Source: an uncultured Bacteroidaceae bacterium
GTDB taxonomy: Bacteria > Bacteroidota > Bacteroidia > Bacteroidales > Bacteroidaceae
DNA: 51,114 nucleotides
NCBI GenBank assembly: GCA_905234605.1
Contig: CAJOIE010000018.1
Location: forward strand, 1 to 51,114
Direction: 5' to 3'
The position numbers and the translations under genes were made by a program. The notes under the pieces were generated by a model. That model was not told the DNA's origin. It was given only the letters and a program-made list of their open reading frames with translations, and made no database searches. Shown piece by piece: positions 8,892-17,762 of this stretch. Within the stretch, counting starts at the first letter, position 1, and every line of letters starts with the position of its first letter.

Positions 8892-8975
8892 TAGCCATGT
8901 GTGGAAAGGGTAAGGATGTAATGACTGCTGCTATTCGGTGAGTCTTAGGCTATTGCTAACTGTAAAAGTATAGTT

Positions 8976-8995
8976 TTCCATATTGGTATGTGGAA
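8976..8995. promoter_or_regulatory. Imperfect palindrome between regulator gene and protease operon
   Basis: An 8-bp inverted repeat (TTCCATAT / ATGTGGAA, one wobble) with a 4-base loop, placed 85-115 bp upstream of the protease operon promoter box and just after the stop of the regulator gene. It could be a weak terminator for the regulator or a binding site controlling the operon. Both readings rest only on position and symmetry. Confidence 0.35.
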
Positions 8996-9017
8996 GTGGC
9001 CTTATTCGTAGTTACAT

Positions 9018-10724
9018 TCAGAGACTATTAAGTACGTCACTAAGTGCGATACGTGGGTCCGTTATACCGAATCCTGTCTTCTTCAGTGTGAGCTTCCGAT
9101 GCTGTACTGCTGAGGGGGTTATGCAGAATAGTTCACCGATGGTAGCGTTGGAGAAACCAATATGCGTTAGTACGCACAGGCGGATATCATCTTCTGTGAA
9201 GCTTGGTTTGCTACGGCGAAGCTTGGCTATGCTGTTGTAATCTATCTCGTTGATGAGAGCCTCGATGTCGGCCCATTCCGAGGTCGTGAGTCTGGTCTTG
9301 CCATGCAGCTTCTTGACGATGGCGTTGCGGTTGAGAATGTAGCTTTGCAGATGCTTTATGAGTGCATCTCGCTCCTTCGCATGCTCAAGCAGCTGTTGTT
9401 GGCGCTCTTGCAACAGACTTGTCTGAAGTGCTTGCTGGTGCATCTGGTCGCGGTGATGGTGGATTGCAGAACGTTGCTGCCGCAGTGCAGCACGCCACCG
9501 CTCGGTTTGTCGTTGCCATGCGCGATATATGCGGCGTGACAGTATGACGCAGAAGAAGAGGATTGCAAACAGCAGGACCCACATGGATGCCTGTCTCCTG
9601 AGGGCTCGCCCGCGCATGGTAGTAGCTTCTTGCTCCTGTTGGAGCACCTTGCGGTAGTAGTCGTCCTTGGCGCGCAAGGCATCGAGGTACATTTCCTCGG
9701 CCAACGTGCAGGCGGAGTCTTGATAGCACCGCGCCGAGTCGTACTCACCCATCTTCATCGTCACTTCGGCAAGAGAGCGTGTGTAGAGGTAAGCCATCCG
9801 TTTGGTCTTGATATGCACAGGCCTTACCAGCAAAGCCTTGGCCTGTGGCAGAGAGTCGCATTGCAGGTAACATGTGGCGAGTGTGCGGTTGAAGTCAAGC
9901 TCGAGGTCGGTGGTGAGCGAATTCGTAGGCAACAGGCGCGCATAGTTCAGCGCTCTTTTGTGTTCACCACGCGCGGTGTATATTTCGGCCAGCATGCTCA
10001 GGGCTTCACTTTCATACTCCGGGAGTCCATGCCCGACAGCCATGTCGAGTTCACGATGAGCGTAGTCGATGGCCGCAGTATAGTATGTGGTATCATGGCA
10101 GCAGGCTGCCCCGAGATAGCATTTTGCAGCACTGGCGTAAAGGGCCAGCAGGTTGGTGACTTTGTCGGGGTGACTCTCGTAGGTGGTCAAAGCCTGCTGT
10201 ATGAGTCGTACGGCCTCTAACTCGTCTGTCCACTGTCGCTGTTCGGCCAGTCGCTGTAGAGCAATGTAGTGGTAGTGGTGATTGGAGCATCCTGCGGCGC
10301 AGTCTATGGCGGCCCTGTAGCAGTCTTCGCAAGCTTTGATGCTATCGTGGGCAGCATACCAGTCGCCCATGTATATGGCTGCTTGAATGTAGCGTCGCTT
10401 AGTGGTGGAGGTGCCTGTATGCCCGGCCTGCGACAGCTGCGTGTAGTAGCTGTAAGCGTTGTGAGCGATATACCAAGGCACCTGGAAAGAGCCGCGCAGG
10501 CCATCGGATAATGTAAGTAGCAGCGCGTAGAGGGAACGCTCGTCGCCAGCATGAAGTTCTTGTGGTTTCACAAGCTTGAGAATACTGTCGGCGCTTCTGA
10601 CATCAGCTGGCAGATGGCTCTCGGCCTCCATGAGCAACGGCATCTGCACTGACGGACGGCGGCACGAGATGGTGGCTGCTGCAGCAAAGAGGAGCAAGAG
10701 AAGGATGTGTCTGCGCATAACCAT
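9018..10724 (-). CDS. Membrane-anchored TPR protein with C-terminal helix-turn-helix (putative transcriptional regulator)
   Basis: 568 residues. The N-terminus MRRHILLLLLFAAAATISC looks like a lipoprotein signal with Cys near residue 21. Residues about 35-350 are helical repeats of TPR type (for example LSMLAEIYTARGEHKRALNYA). A transmembrane helix follows near 385-405 (WVLLFAILFFCVILS). A coiled coil comes next, and then a C-terminal domain with HIGFSNATIGELFCITPSAV and an RKLTLKKTGFG stretch typical of LuxR-like HTH regulators in Bacteroidetes. The layout suggests sensing on the outer face of the membrane and DNA binding inside. It lies directly upstream of the protease operon on the same strand and is its best candidate regulator. 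ATGs at 10724 and 10718 are both possible starts; the promoter sits so close that the mRNA would be nearly leaderless. Confidence 0.8.
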   Translation of the reverse strand: MVMRRHILLLLLFAAAATISCRRPSVQMPLLMEAESHLPADVRSADSILKLVKPQELHAGDERSLYALLLTLSDGLRGSFQVPWYIAHNAYSYYTQLSQAGHTGTSTTKRRYIQAAIYMGDWYAAHDSIKACEDCYRAAIDCAAGCSNHHYHYIALQRLAEQRQWTDELEAVRLIQQALTTYESHPDKVTNLLALYASAAKCYLGAACCHDTTYYTAAIDYAHRELDMAVGHGLPEYESEALSMLAEIYTARGEHKRALNYARLLPTNSLTTDLELDFNRTLATCYLQCDSLPQAKALLVRPVHIKTKRMAYLYTRSLAEVTMKMGEYDSARCYQDSACTLAEEMYLDALRAKDDYYRKVLQQEQEATTMRGRALRRQASMWVLLFAILFFCVILSRRIYRAWQRQTERWRAALRQQRSAIHHHRDQMHQQALQTSLLQERQQQLLEHAKERDALIKHLQSYILNRNAIVKKLHGKTRLTTSEWADIEALINEIDYNSIAKLRRSKPSFTEDDIRLCVLTHIGFSNATIGELFCITPSAVQHRKLTLKKTGFGITDPRIALSDVLNSL

Positions 10725-10728
10725 GTGT

Positions 10729-10759
10729 CAAAGATATGCCCTTGTGCCTCTTATCACAA
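10729..10759 (-). promoter_or_regulatory. Predicted promoter of the TPR/HTH regulator
   Basis: CTTG-type -33 core (10757-10759), 20-bp spacer and TATCTTTG -7 box (10729-10736) on the minus strand. The -7 box ends only 4 bp before the first ATG (10724), so transcription would begin at or just inside the start codon region. Confidence 0.6.
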
Positions 10760-10906
10760 GGCTCACATACGGAAAAATGAGTGTGCCAAGCTGCTTGGTT
10801 ACATGCTGACAGTCAGTAATCTGCAAGGTGCGGTCTTCTTACGTATATGCGTCAGCTGTGGAAAGAACGCATATATCTCGTGTTTGTGAGGCCGTGAAGA
10901 CGAAAT

Positions 10907-10958
10907 ACGAAATACGAAAGACGATACAGCAGACACTGCACTGTCTTTCGTCTTTCGT
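10907..10958. repeat. Long intergenic hairpin built of TTTCGT units
   Basis: Arms 10907-10922 and 10943-10958 pair over 16 bp with one mismatch. The loop itself holds a GCAG/CTGC mini-stem. The arms consist of repeated ACGAAA/TTTCGT units also seen at 5172-5196. It lies in the gap between the regulator promoter and the pckA terminator. No coding potential was seen in 10760-11010. Confidence 0.7.
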
Positions 10959-11013
10959 CCCAGTATGTCGGTGTGTAGTGGTTTCAGGTGAGAAAAGAAG
11001 TAGGGATGGCTAT

Positions 11014-11057
11014 ATAAAATGCCCCACTGCCGTATGTCATGCATGCAGCAGTGGGGC
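11014..11057 (-). terminator. Rho-independent terminator of pckA
   Basis: Perfect 10-bp stem GCCCCACTGC (11021-11030) / GCAGTGGGGC (11048-11057) with a 17-base loop. On the minus strand it is followed by ATTTTATAT. It starts 25 bp after the pckA stop codon. Confidence 0.85.
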
Positions 11058-11081
11058 TCGGTGTGTGTAAGGTGGCTGCTA

Positions 11082-12704
11082 TCACAGCTTGGGACCAGCG
11101 GCGACGAGGGCCTTGCCGGCCTCGTTGGTGGTGTACTTGCCGAAGTTCTTGATGAAGCGTGCGGCAAGGTCCTTGGCCTTCTCTTCCCACTCGGCGGCAT
11201 TGGCGTAGGTGTCGCGCGGGTCGAGGATGGCGGGGTTCACGCCAGGCAGAGCCGTGGGCACCTCGAAGTCGAAGTAGGGTATCTTCTTGGTCTCGGCCTT
11301 GAGGATGCTTCCGTCGAGGATGGCATCGATGATGCCGCGTGTGTCGGGTATGCTGATGCGCTTGCCTGTGCCGTTCCAGCCGGTGTTGACGAGGTATGCC
11401 TTGGCACCGCTCTTCTCCATCTTTTTGACGAGCTCCTCGGCGTACTTGGTGGGGTGCAGCTCAAGGAATGCCTGACCGAAGCATGCGCTGAAGGTGGGTG
11501 TGGGCTCGGTGATGCCGCGCTCTGTGCCGGCAAGCTTGGCTGTGAAGCCAGAGAGGAAGTAGTACTTGGTCTGCTCGGGAGTGAGGATGCTCACGGGGGG
11601 CAGCACGCCGAAGGCATCGGCCGAGAGGAAGATGACGTTCTTAGCCTCGGGGCCTGCGCTCTTGCCGTTGACCTTCTTCACTATCTTCTCGATGTGTTCG
11701 ATGGGGTAGCTGACGCGGGTGTTCTCGGTGACGCTCTTGTCGGCGAAGTCGATCTTGCCGTCCTCGGCCACGGTGACGTTCTCGAGGAGGGCACCAGGGC
11801 GGATGGCACCGTAGATGTCGGGCTCATTCTCCTTCGAGAGGTTGATGACCTTGGCGTAGCAGCCGCCTTCGAGGTTGAACACGCCCTCGTCGTCCCATCC
11901 GTGTTCGTCGTCGCCGATGAGCAGGCGCTTGGGGTCGGTGGAGAGGGTGGTCTTGCCGGTGCCGGAGAGTCCGAAGAAGATGGCTGTGTTCTTGCCCTCC
12001 ATGTCGGTGTTGGCCGAGCAGTGCATGCTGGCGATGCCCTGGAGAGGCAGGTAGTAGTTCTGCATGGAGAACATGCCCTTCTTCATCTCGCCGCCGTACC
12101 ATGTGTTGATGATGACCTGTTCGCGGCTGGTGGTGTTGAAGGCTACGCAGGTCTCCGAGTTGAGGCCGAGTTCCTTGTAGTTCTCCACCTTGGCCTTTGA
12201 GGCGTTGTAGATGACGAAGTTGGGCTCAAAGCTCTCAAGCTCGGCCTCGGTGGGCTGGATGAACATGTTCTTGACGAAGTGTGCCTGCCAGGCCACCTCG
12301 ACGACGAAGCGTACGGCGAGGCGTGTGGCTTCGTTGGCACCGCAGAAAGCGTCTACGACATAGAGCTTCTTGCCGGAGAGCTCCTTGAGGGCTATGTCCT
12401 TGACCTTGGCCCAGACCTCTTCGCTCATGGGGTGGTTGTCGTTCTTGTAGGCCTCGGTGGTCCACCACACTTTGTCGTGGCTCTGGGCGTCGTCAACGAT
12501 GTACTTGTCCTTGGGCGAGCGGCCGGTGTAGATGCCGGTCATCACGTTGACAGCACCGAGCTCGGTCTCCTTGCCGACCTCGAAGCCTTCCAGACCTGTT
12601 TTCGTTTCCTCTTCGAACAGGAACTCGTAAGAGGGGTTGTAGGCAATCACGGAGCTGCCTTTGATGCCATACTTCTCCAAAATGGAGGCGTCAAACTTTG
12701 CCAT
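11082..12704 (-). CDS. pckA: Phosphoenolpyruvate carboxykinase (ATP)
   Basis: Interconverts oxaloacetate plus ATP with phosphoenolpyruvate, CO2 and ADP in the cytosol. In succinate-forming Bacteroidales it often runs toward oxaloacetate, fixing CO2 and saving ATP. The ATP-type signature is present: P-loop [11 protein letters not shown] near residue 248 and the metal/ATP site [13 protein letters not shown] a few residues later. RSPKDKYIV near residue 62 is the substrate-binding part. The 540 residues match the family length. It has its own promoter at 12809 and a terminator at 11014, so it is probably a single-gene transcript. The gap to the upstream gpmI stop is 165 bp. Confidence 0.97.
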   Translation of the reverse strand: MAKFDASILEKYGIKGSSVIAYNPSYEFLFEEETKTGLEGFEVGKETELGAVNVMTGIYTGRSPKDKYIVDDAQSHDKVWWTTEAYKNDNHPMSEEVWAKVKDIALKELSGKKLYVVDAFCGANEATRLAVRFVVEVAWQAHFVKNMFIQPTEAELESFEPNFVIYNASKAKVENYKELGLNSETCVAFNTTSREQVIINTWYGGEMKKGMFSMQNYYLPLQGIASMHCSANTDMEGKNTAIFFGLSGTGKTTLSTDPKRLLIGDDEHGWDDEGVFNLEGGCYAKVINLSKENEPDIYGAIRPGALLENVTVAEDGKIDFADKSVTENTRVSYPIEHIEKIVKKVNGKSAGPEAKNVIFLSADAFGVLPPVSILTPEQTKYYFLSGFTAKLAGTERGITEPTPTFSACFGQAFLELHPTKYAEELVKKMEKSGAKAYLVNTGWNGTGKRISIPDTRGIIDAILDGSILKAETKKIPYFDFEVPTALPGVNPAILDPRDTYANAAEWEEKAKDLAARFIKNFGKYTTNEAGKALVAAGPKL

Positions 12705-12808
12705 AGTTGTGTGTTATTGTTTAGTGTTTAACGATTATTGTTGTAGTGCTGAAGTGTAGCAGGGGGGATAGGTGTGTGGCTGTCAGGGCCTATATGTGGT
12801 TGTTGGGG

Positions 12809-12816
12809 CAAAAGTA
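12809..12816 (-). promoter_or_regulatory. Predicted promoter -7 element of pckA
   Basis: Minus-strand TACTTTTG about 105 bp before the pckA ATG, in the only sizeable gap on this side (12705-12869). No TTTG box lies at the standard spacing. The leader of roughly 100 nt contains nothing I recognise. Confidence 0.5.
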
Positions 12817-12869
12817 GTGCTTTGCCCGCAACTTTCCACTCTTCCCTTTCAACTTTCGCCGTTCTATTT

Positions 12870-14396
12870 TCATTTGCCCGAGTGTATCAGGCAGCGGCCG
12901 GTCATTTCCTCGGGTTGTTTGAGGCCCATGATGTGCAGGATGCTGGGTGCCACGTCGGCCAGTATGCCGTCGTCGACGGTGATGTCGTCGTCGGCGGTGA
13001 CGTAGATGAATGGTACGGGGTTGAGCGAGTGGGCGGTGTTGGGTGTGCCGTCGGGGTTGATGGCATTGTCGGCATTGCCGTGGTCGGCAATGATGATGAC
13101 CTCATAGTCGCCCGTCTGCTTGGCGGCTTCCACCACGTCGTGCACACACTGGTCCACGGCCACGACGGCTTTCTCTATGGCCTCGTAGATGCCGGTGTGT
13201 CCGACCATGTCGCCGTTGGCGAAGTTGACCACGATGAAGTCGTAGGCATCGCTGCGGATGGCGGCCACGAGTTTGTCTTTCACCTCAAATGCACTCATCT
13301 CGGGCTTGAGGTCGTAGGTGGCCACCTTTGGCGATGCCACGAGGATGCGGTCCTCGCCCTCGTAGGGCTGTTCGCGTCCGCCGTTGAAGAAGAATGTCAC
13401 GTGGGCATACTTCTCTGTCTCGGCTGTGTGTAGCTGCTTGAGGCCCTGTGCGGCGAGATACTCGCCCAGGGTGTTGCTCACGTTTTCCTTTGGGAAGAGG
13501 ATGTGTACGCCCTTGAACGAAGCGTCGTAGGGCGTCATGCAGAAGTATTGCAGGCCGGGGATGGTGTGCATGCCCTGCTCGGGCATGTCCTGCTGTGTGA
13601 GCACGATGGTGAGTTCCTTGGCACGGTCGTTGCGGTAGTTGAAGAAGATGACCACGTCGCCCTCCTTGATGGTGCCGTCGACGCTGGCGTTGTTGATGGG
13701 CTTGATGAATTCGTCGGTGACGCCGTCGGCGTAGGAGAGCTCCATGGCCTCCACCATGTCTGTGGCCTGAACGCCCTTGCCCTCGATGAGCAGGTCGTAG
13801 GCCAGCTTGACGCGCTCCCATCGCTTGTCGCGGTCCATGGCATAGAAGCGGCCCACGATGCTGGCTATGTGTGCGCCGGTCTGCTCGCAGTGCTCTTGCA
13901 GCGAGCGTATGAAGCCCACGCCGGAGCGCGGGTCGGTGTCGCGGCCGTCCATGAAGCAGTGCACGAAAGTGTTGCGCACGTGGTAGTGGGCGGCAATGTC
14001 GCAGAGCTTGAAGAGGTGCTCCAGCGATGAGTGCACGCCGCCGTCGGAGGTGAGGCCCATGAAGTGGACTGACGCTCCTTCGCGCACGGCATAGTCGAAG
14101 GCGCGCTGCACCTCCGTGTTCTGCATGATGGAGCCGTCGCGGCAGGCGCGGTTTATCTTCACCAGGTCCTGGTATACGATGCGGCCGCCGCCGATGTTGA
14201 GGTGCCCCACCTCGGAGTTGCCCATCTGTCCGTCGGGCAGGCCCACGTTCTCGCCGCATGCGAGTAGCTGGCTGTGCGGGTAGGTAGCGTTGAGGTAGTC
14301 CATGTAGGGTGTGGGTGTCTGGGCGATGACGTCGCCTTTGCCACCGTTGCCGATGCCCCATCCGTCGAGGATCATCAGCAGTGCTTTCTTTGCCAT
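12870..14396 (-). CDS. gpmI: 2,3-bisphosphoglycerate-independent phosphoglycerate mutase
   Basis: Converts 3-phosphoglycerate to 2-phosphoglycerate in glycolysis and gluconeogenesis, using two Mn2+ ions and a phosphoserine intermediate. It belongs to the alkaline-phosphatase fold. Visible motifs are [10 protein letters not shown] (metal Asp) at the N-terminus, [14 protein letters not shown] with the catalytic serine near residue 61, the HCFMDGRD segment near 126, and the C-terminal metal ligands in IADHGNADN. The 508 residues are standard. The gene follows upp after 78 bp on the same strand and may be the last gene of the pyrE-led unit. The next gene downstream, pckA, has its own promoter. 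Confidence 0.97.
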   Translation of the reverse strand: MAKKALLMILDGWGIGNGGKGDVIAQTPTPYMDYLNATYPHSQLLACGENVGLPDGQMGNSEVGHLNIGGGRIVYQDLVKINRACRDGSIMQNTEVQRAFDYAVREGASVHFMGLTSDGGVHSSLEHLFKLCDIAAHYHVRNTFVHCFMDGRDTDPRSGVGFIRSLQEHCEQTGAHIASIVGRFYAMDRDKRWERVKLAYDLLIEGKGVQATDMVEAMELSYADGVTDEFIKPINNASVDGTIKEGDVVIFFNYRNDRAKELTIVLTQQDMPEQGMHTIPGLQYFCMTPYDASFKGVHILFPKENVSNTLGEYLAAQGLKQLHTAETEKYAHVTFFFNGGREQPYEGEDRILVASPKVATYDLKPEMSAFEVKDKLVAAIRSDAYDFIVVNFANGDMVGHTGIYEAIEKAVVAVDQCVHDVVEAAKQTGDYEVIIIADHGNADNAINPDGTPNTAHSLNPVPFIYVTADDDITVDDGILADVAPSILHIMGLKQPEEMTGRCLIHSGK

Positions 14397-14474
14397 ATTG
14401 TGTGTAGTTTAGTGAGTTAAAGTGTGGTTAGTGCGTAGGGGTGGAGCCGTATGCAGGGCGGCCTTGCGCCCGGC

Positions 14475-15137
14475 TCAGAGTTTCCCGCCGAAGGCCAGGT
14501 CGCCGGCGTCACCCAGCCCTGGCACGATGTAGGAGCGTGCGTTGAGCTCGGCGTCTATGGCGGCGCACCAGAGTGTTATGTCGTCACGGCCGGCGAAGGT
14601 GCGTGCCAGGTGGTTCACGCCTTGCTGCGAGGCTATCACCGAGGCGAAGTGCACGCGCCGTGGTGTGCCCTTGGTGAGGAAGGCGCGATAGGCGAGCTCC
14701 ATGCTCTCGCCCGTGGCCAGCATGGGGTCTACGAGCAGCAGTGTGCGCTGGTCGAGTGCCGGCGTGGCGATATACTCGATGCGCACGTCCACCTCGCGGC
14801 ACTCTTTGTCGCGGTAGTAGCGGAAGGCGGACACGAAGGCGTTGTCGGCCTTGTCGAAGACGTCGAGGAAGCCTGTGTGCAGTGGCAGTCCTGCGCGGAA
14901 CACGGTGCCTATGACCAGGCTGTCGTCGGGTGTGCTGGCGGTGGCTGTGCCGAGGGGTGTTGTCACCTGCTTGGCGGAGTAGTCGAGTGTCTTGCTTATC
15001 TCGTAGGCCATGGCGTGGCCTATGCGTTGCAGGTTGTTGCGGAAGCGTTGGCGGTCGGTCTGTACGGCCACGTCGCGCAGCTCTGCCACGTAGGTGTTGA
15101 TGATGGTGTTGCTCTCAGCGAAGTTGATGATATTCAT
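14475..15137 (-). CDS. upp: Uracil phosphoribosyltransferase
   Basis: Salvages uracil with PRPP to make UMP. It has 220 residues. The PRPP-binding loop reads VDPMLATGESMELA near residue 136, and the uracil-binding C-terminus contains YIVPGLGDAGDLAFG, both diagnostic for Upp. It starts 22 bp after the stop of a small lipoprotein gene and lies in the same run of minus-strand genes as pyrE, so the window pairs salvage and de novo routes to UMP. Confidence 0.96.
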   Translation of the reverse strand: MNIINFAESNTIINTYVAELRDVAVQTDRQRFRNNLQRIGHAMAYEISKTLDYSAKQVTTPLGTATASTPDDSLVIGTVFRAGLPLHTGFLDVFDKADNAFVSAFRYYRDKECREVDVRIEYIATPALDQRTLLLVDPMLATGESMELAYRAFLTKGTPRRVHFASVIASQQGVNHLARTFAGRDDITLWCAAIDAELNARSYIVPGLGDAGDLAFGGKL

Positions 15138-15159
15138 AGCTCAGTCAGGAGGTATGGTT

Positions 15160-15771
15160 TCATTGGTTGACGACGCGCAGTGTGTAGGGCACATAGGTCA
15201 CGCGGTAGCGGTAGAGCGAGCGTCCCTGTGCTCCGGTGGTGACGAGCCCCTGGTTGTTGAGGTCGTAGCCGCGCTGGCAGCCTCGGTGGCAGGTGGCTGT
15301 GCCGCCCTCGTGGAGCGTGAGCTCAAGGGTGCGGTGGTCGCTCTCCCAGCAGTTGGGGCAGGCCAGGTCGAAGCACACCACGCGTGGCACGTCGGCTCCC
15401 ATCTCGGGTATGGTGGGCAGTCCCACGATGAGTCCCACGCCGAGGCCGAGGCGGAAGTTGCGGTAGTTCTGTATGGCCTCGCGGTTGGTGACGTCCTGCC
15501 CTGTCGTCGAGGTGAAGATGAAGTGGCTGGCATCCTGCTTCACGGTGCAGTATTGCCCCGATGAGTTGAGTGCTTTGTTGAGCTGCGGCACGGTGTTGGT
15601 GCCCACGTAGGCGAAGTAGGCCGGCGTGCTGCTGTAGGTGTTCTCGGCCTTGGAGCAGGCGCACACGGCTGCCAAGCACAGCATGGCCGCTGCCAGCCAT
15701 GCTGTGCATGGCATGACGCGTGAGCCACGTGTCTCGGATATAAGGTTCTGTATGCCTGTCAGTTCGTTCAT
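15160..15771 (-). CDS. Predicted lipoprotein with paired cysteine motifs (Rieske-like fold possible)
   Basis: 203 residues. A hydrophobic stretch, AWLAAAMLCLAAVCAC, ends in a lipobox. The start may be 15771 or the internal ATG at 15714, which places the signal at the very N-terminus. The C-terminal half has CPNC near residue 138 and CHRGCQRGYDLN near 160, followed by a beta-rich end. The arrangement recalls Rieske [2Fe-2S] proteins but lacks the normal CxH first pair, so it may bind a different metal or none. It sits between argH (21 bp away) and upp (22 bp away) with no obvious metabolic link to either. The family assignment is uncertain. Confidence 0.6.
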   Translation of the reverse strand: MNELTGIQNLISETRGSRVMPCTAWLAAAMLCLAAVCACSKAENTYSSTPAYFAYVGTNTVPQLNKALNSSGQYCTVKQDASHFIFTSTTGQDVTNREAIQNYRNFRLGLGVGLIVGLPTIPEMGADVPRVVCFDLACPNCWESDHRTLELTLHEGGTATCHRGCQRGYDLNNQGLVTTGAQGRSLYRYRVTYVPYTLRVVNQ

Positions 15772-15792
15772 GCCTTATGTTCAGATGGCGGC

Positions 15793-17196
15793 TCATCCTT
15801 CGGCCAGCCGTTGCTCGGCCTCTTCGGCGCGTGTGAGGTCTATGGCGGCCATTTCCCTGTCCATGCGCTGGCGTATCTGTTCGTTGCAGAGGTTGCCGAT
15901 GCTGCCTTCGTGTGTGTGGTGCAGCTGTTTCTCCGGCTTGAAGGTGCCGTTCTCTATGTCGAGCCCCACGCGCCGGTAGGCGTCGCGGAAGGGCACTCCC
16001 TCGGCGGCCAGGCGGTTCACAGTTTCCACTGAGAACATGTTGTCGTAGCGGGCGTCGTCGAGAATGTGTTCGTTCACGCGCACGCGTTCTATTATATATA
16101 TTGTCATGCGCAGACAGTCGTGCAGCTCGCTGAAGGCAGGCATGACCACTTCCTTGAGCACTTGCATGTCGCGGAAGTAGCCGCTGGGCAGGTTGTTGGT
16201 GATGAGTGTCACCTGTGCCTGCAGGGCTTGCAGCTTGTTGCATTTGGCGCGTGTGAGTTCGAACACGTCGGGGTTCTTCTTGTGGGGCATGATGCTGGAG
16301 CCTGTGGTGCACTCGTCGGGCAGCTTGATGAAGGCGAAGTTCTGCGAGTTGTACATGCAGGCGTCGAATGCCAGGCGGCTCAGTGTGTAGGCCACGGCGG
16401 CTATTGCCGAGCTCACGCTGCGCTCTGTCTTGCCGCGTCCCATCTGTGCGTAGACCACGTTGTAGGCCATGGTGTCGAAGCCCAGCAGCTCTGTCGTCCG
16501 CTGCCGCCGGAGTGGGAAGCTGGAGCCGTAGCCGGCGGCGGAGCCGAGCGGGTTGCGGTCGTTGATGCGGTAGGCGGTGGTGAGCATGGCCATGTCGTCG
16601 GCGAGAGCCTCGGCGTAGGCTCCGAACCACAGGCCGAAGCTCGACGGCATGGCCACTTGCAGGTGTGTGTAGCCGGGCATGAGCACGTGGCGGTAGTGCT
16701 CGCTCTGCCGCTGCAGTGTGTCGAAGAGCTGTCGCACGAGGCGTATGGTGGCTGCCAGCTGATGGCGTGTCCACAGCTTTATGTCGAGTGCCACCTGGTC
16801 GTTGCGCGAGCGGCCGGAGTGTATCTTCTTGCCCACGTCGCCAAGGCGTCGGGTCAGCATCAGTTCCACCTGCGAGTGCACGTCCTCCACGCCGTCGGCG
16901 ATGGCGAAGCGTCCCTGCCGTATCTCTGTCAGGATGTGGCGCAGATGTGTGTGCAGCATGTCGCGCTCGGCAGGGGTGAGCATGCCTATCTCGGTGAGCA
17001 TGGCCGTGTGGGCTATGGAGCCCAGCACGTCGCAGTCGGCCAGCAGCAGGTCGAGCTCGCGGTCGCGCCCGATGGTGAAGCGGGCTATCTCCTCGGTCAT
17101 CGTGGTGCTCTTGTGCCAGAGGGGAGATGTCTCGCCGGCGTGCTGTGGCGTGTCGGTTCCTATGGTGTGTGTGGTATCCTGTGGCATGGGCGGCAT
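15793..17196 (-). CDS. argH: Argininosuccinate lyase
   Basis: Cleaves argininosuccinate to arginine and fumarate, the last step of arginine synthesis. It belongs to the fumarase/aspartase superfamily, whose signature GSSIMPHKKNPD is present near residue 283, as is the substrate segment KIHSGRSRNDQVALD near 123. It has 467 residues. The first 25 or so residues before PLWHKSTT are longer than in many homologues, so a later start is possible; the nearest in-frame ATG is at 17187, with another at 17100. It lies 78 bp after the SRPBCC gene and is followed after 21 bp by the lipoprotein gene. Confidence 0.95.
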   Translation of the reverse strand: MPPMPQDTTHTIGTDTPQHAGETSPLWHKSTTMTEEIARFTIGRDRELDLLLADCDVLGSIAHTAMLTEIGMLTPAERDMLHTHLRHILTEIRQGRFAIADGVEDVHSQVELMLTRRLGDVGKKIHSGRSRNDQVALDIKLWTRHQLAATIRLVRQLFDTLQRQSEHYRHVLMPGYTHLQVAMPSSFGLWFGAYAEALADDMAMLTTAYRINDRNPLGSAAGYGSSFPLRRQRTTELLGFDTMAYNVVYAQMGRGKTERSVSSAIAAVAYTLSRLAFDACMYNSQNFAFIKLPDECTTGSSIMPHKKNPDVFELTRAKCNKLQALQAQVTLITNNLPSGYFRDMQVLKEVVMPAFSELHDCLRMTIYIIERVRVNEHILDDARYDNMFSVETVNRLAAEGVPFRDAYRRVGLDIENGTFKPEKQLHHTHEGSIGNLCNEQIRQRMDREMAAIDLTRAEEAEQRLAEG

Positions 17197-17274
17197 ATAT
17201 GATTATGGTATATTCCTTGGACTGTCTGCTTCTCTCCCCTGCGCGGAAGAGGGGGCGTGGGTGGCGAGGCTGTT

Positions 17275-17751
17275 TCAATACGGCACCATCGCCAGCATGT
17301 CGGCCAGCCGCTCCACGGCTTCCTGCAGGGGCTTCTTGGCCATCTGCTTCATGAGGAAGTTGAGGTCGGCACCGATGGTGCACTTGAGCTTGCTCGTGGT
17401 GTCGGTCACGGGCAGCATCTGTATCCACACGCTCGCCATGATGGGTGCTCCCTGCACCTCGAGCTTCACGCACTTGGGCTCGTCGCGCTCCACCACCTGG
17501 AGCGTCACGTTGCCTAATGGCGTGCCGGCGAGGCTCACGCTGTCTGTGCTGAACTCCATGCGCCCGACGGCGGCTTGCAGCTGTGCTATCTGCTCGTCGG
17601 TCACTTTGCCTGTGGCGCGCACCTGCTCCACGAAGGCGGGGTCGGTGGCCCGCTCGCGGACAAAGGCCAGGCCTCTCAGGTCGGCCAGACGGGCGTATAC
17701 TGCCGTCTGCGGGTAGGCTATCTGCTTGATGGTGCTTTCGAACTTTGTCAT
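17275..17751 (-). CDS. SRPBCC-fold (START-like) protein linked to pyrE
   Basis: 158 residues from the preferred start at 17751 (MTKFESTIKQI). The in-frame ATG at 17811 would overlap pyrE and adds residues that match nothing. The pattern FESTIKQIAYPQTAVYARLADL at the N-terminus, a beta-rich middle (WIQMLPV) and a long C-terminal helix with LNFLMKQMAKKPLQEAVERL fit the helix-grip fold of polyketide cyclase/START relatives. It starts 11 bp after the pyrE stop; from memory, the pyrE-SRPBCC-argH order also occurs in other Bacteroidales. The ligand and role are unknown. Confidence 0.8.
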   Translation of the reverse strand: MTKFESTIKQIAYPQTAVYARLADLRGLAFVRERATDPAFVEQVRATGKVTDEQIAQLQAAVGRMEFSTDSVSLAGTPLGNVTLQVVERDEPKCVKLEVQGAPIMASVWIQMLPVTDTTSKLKCTIGADLNFLMKQMAKKPLQEAVERLADMLAMVPY

Positions 17752-17762
17752 GGCTTCGGTGT

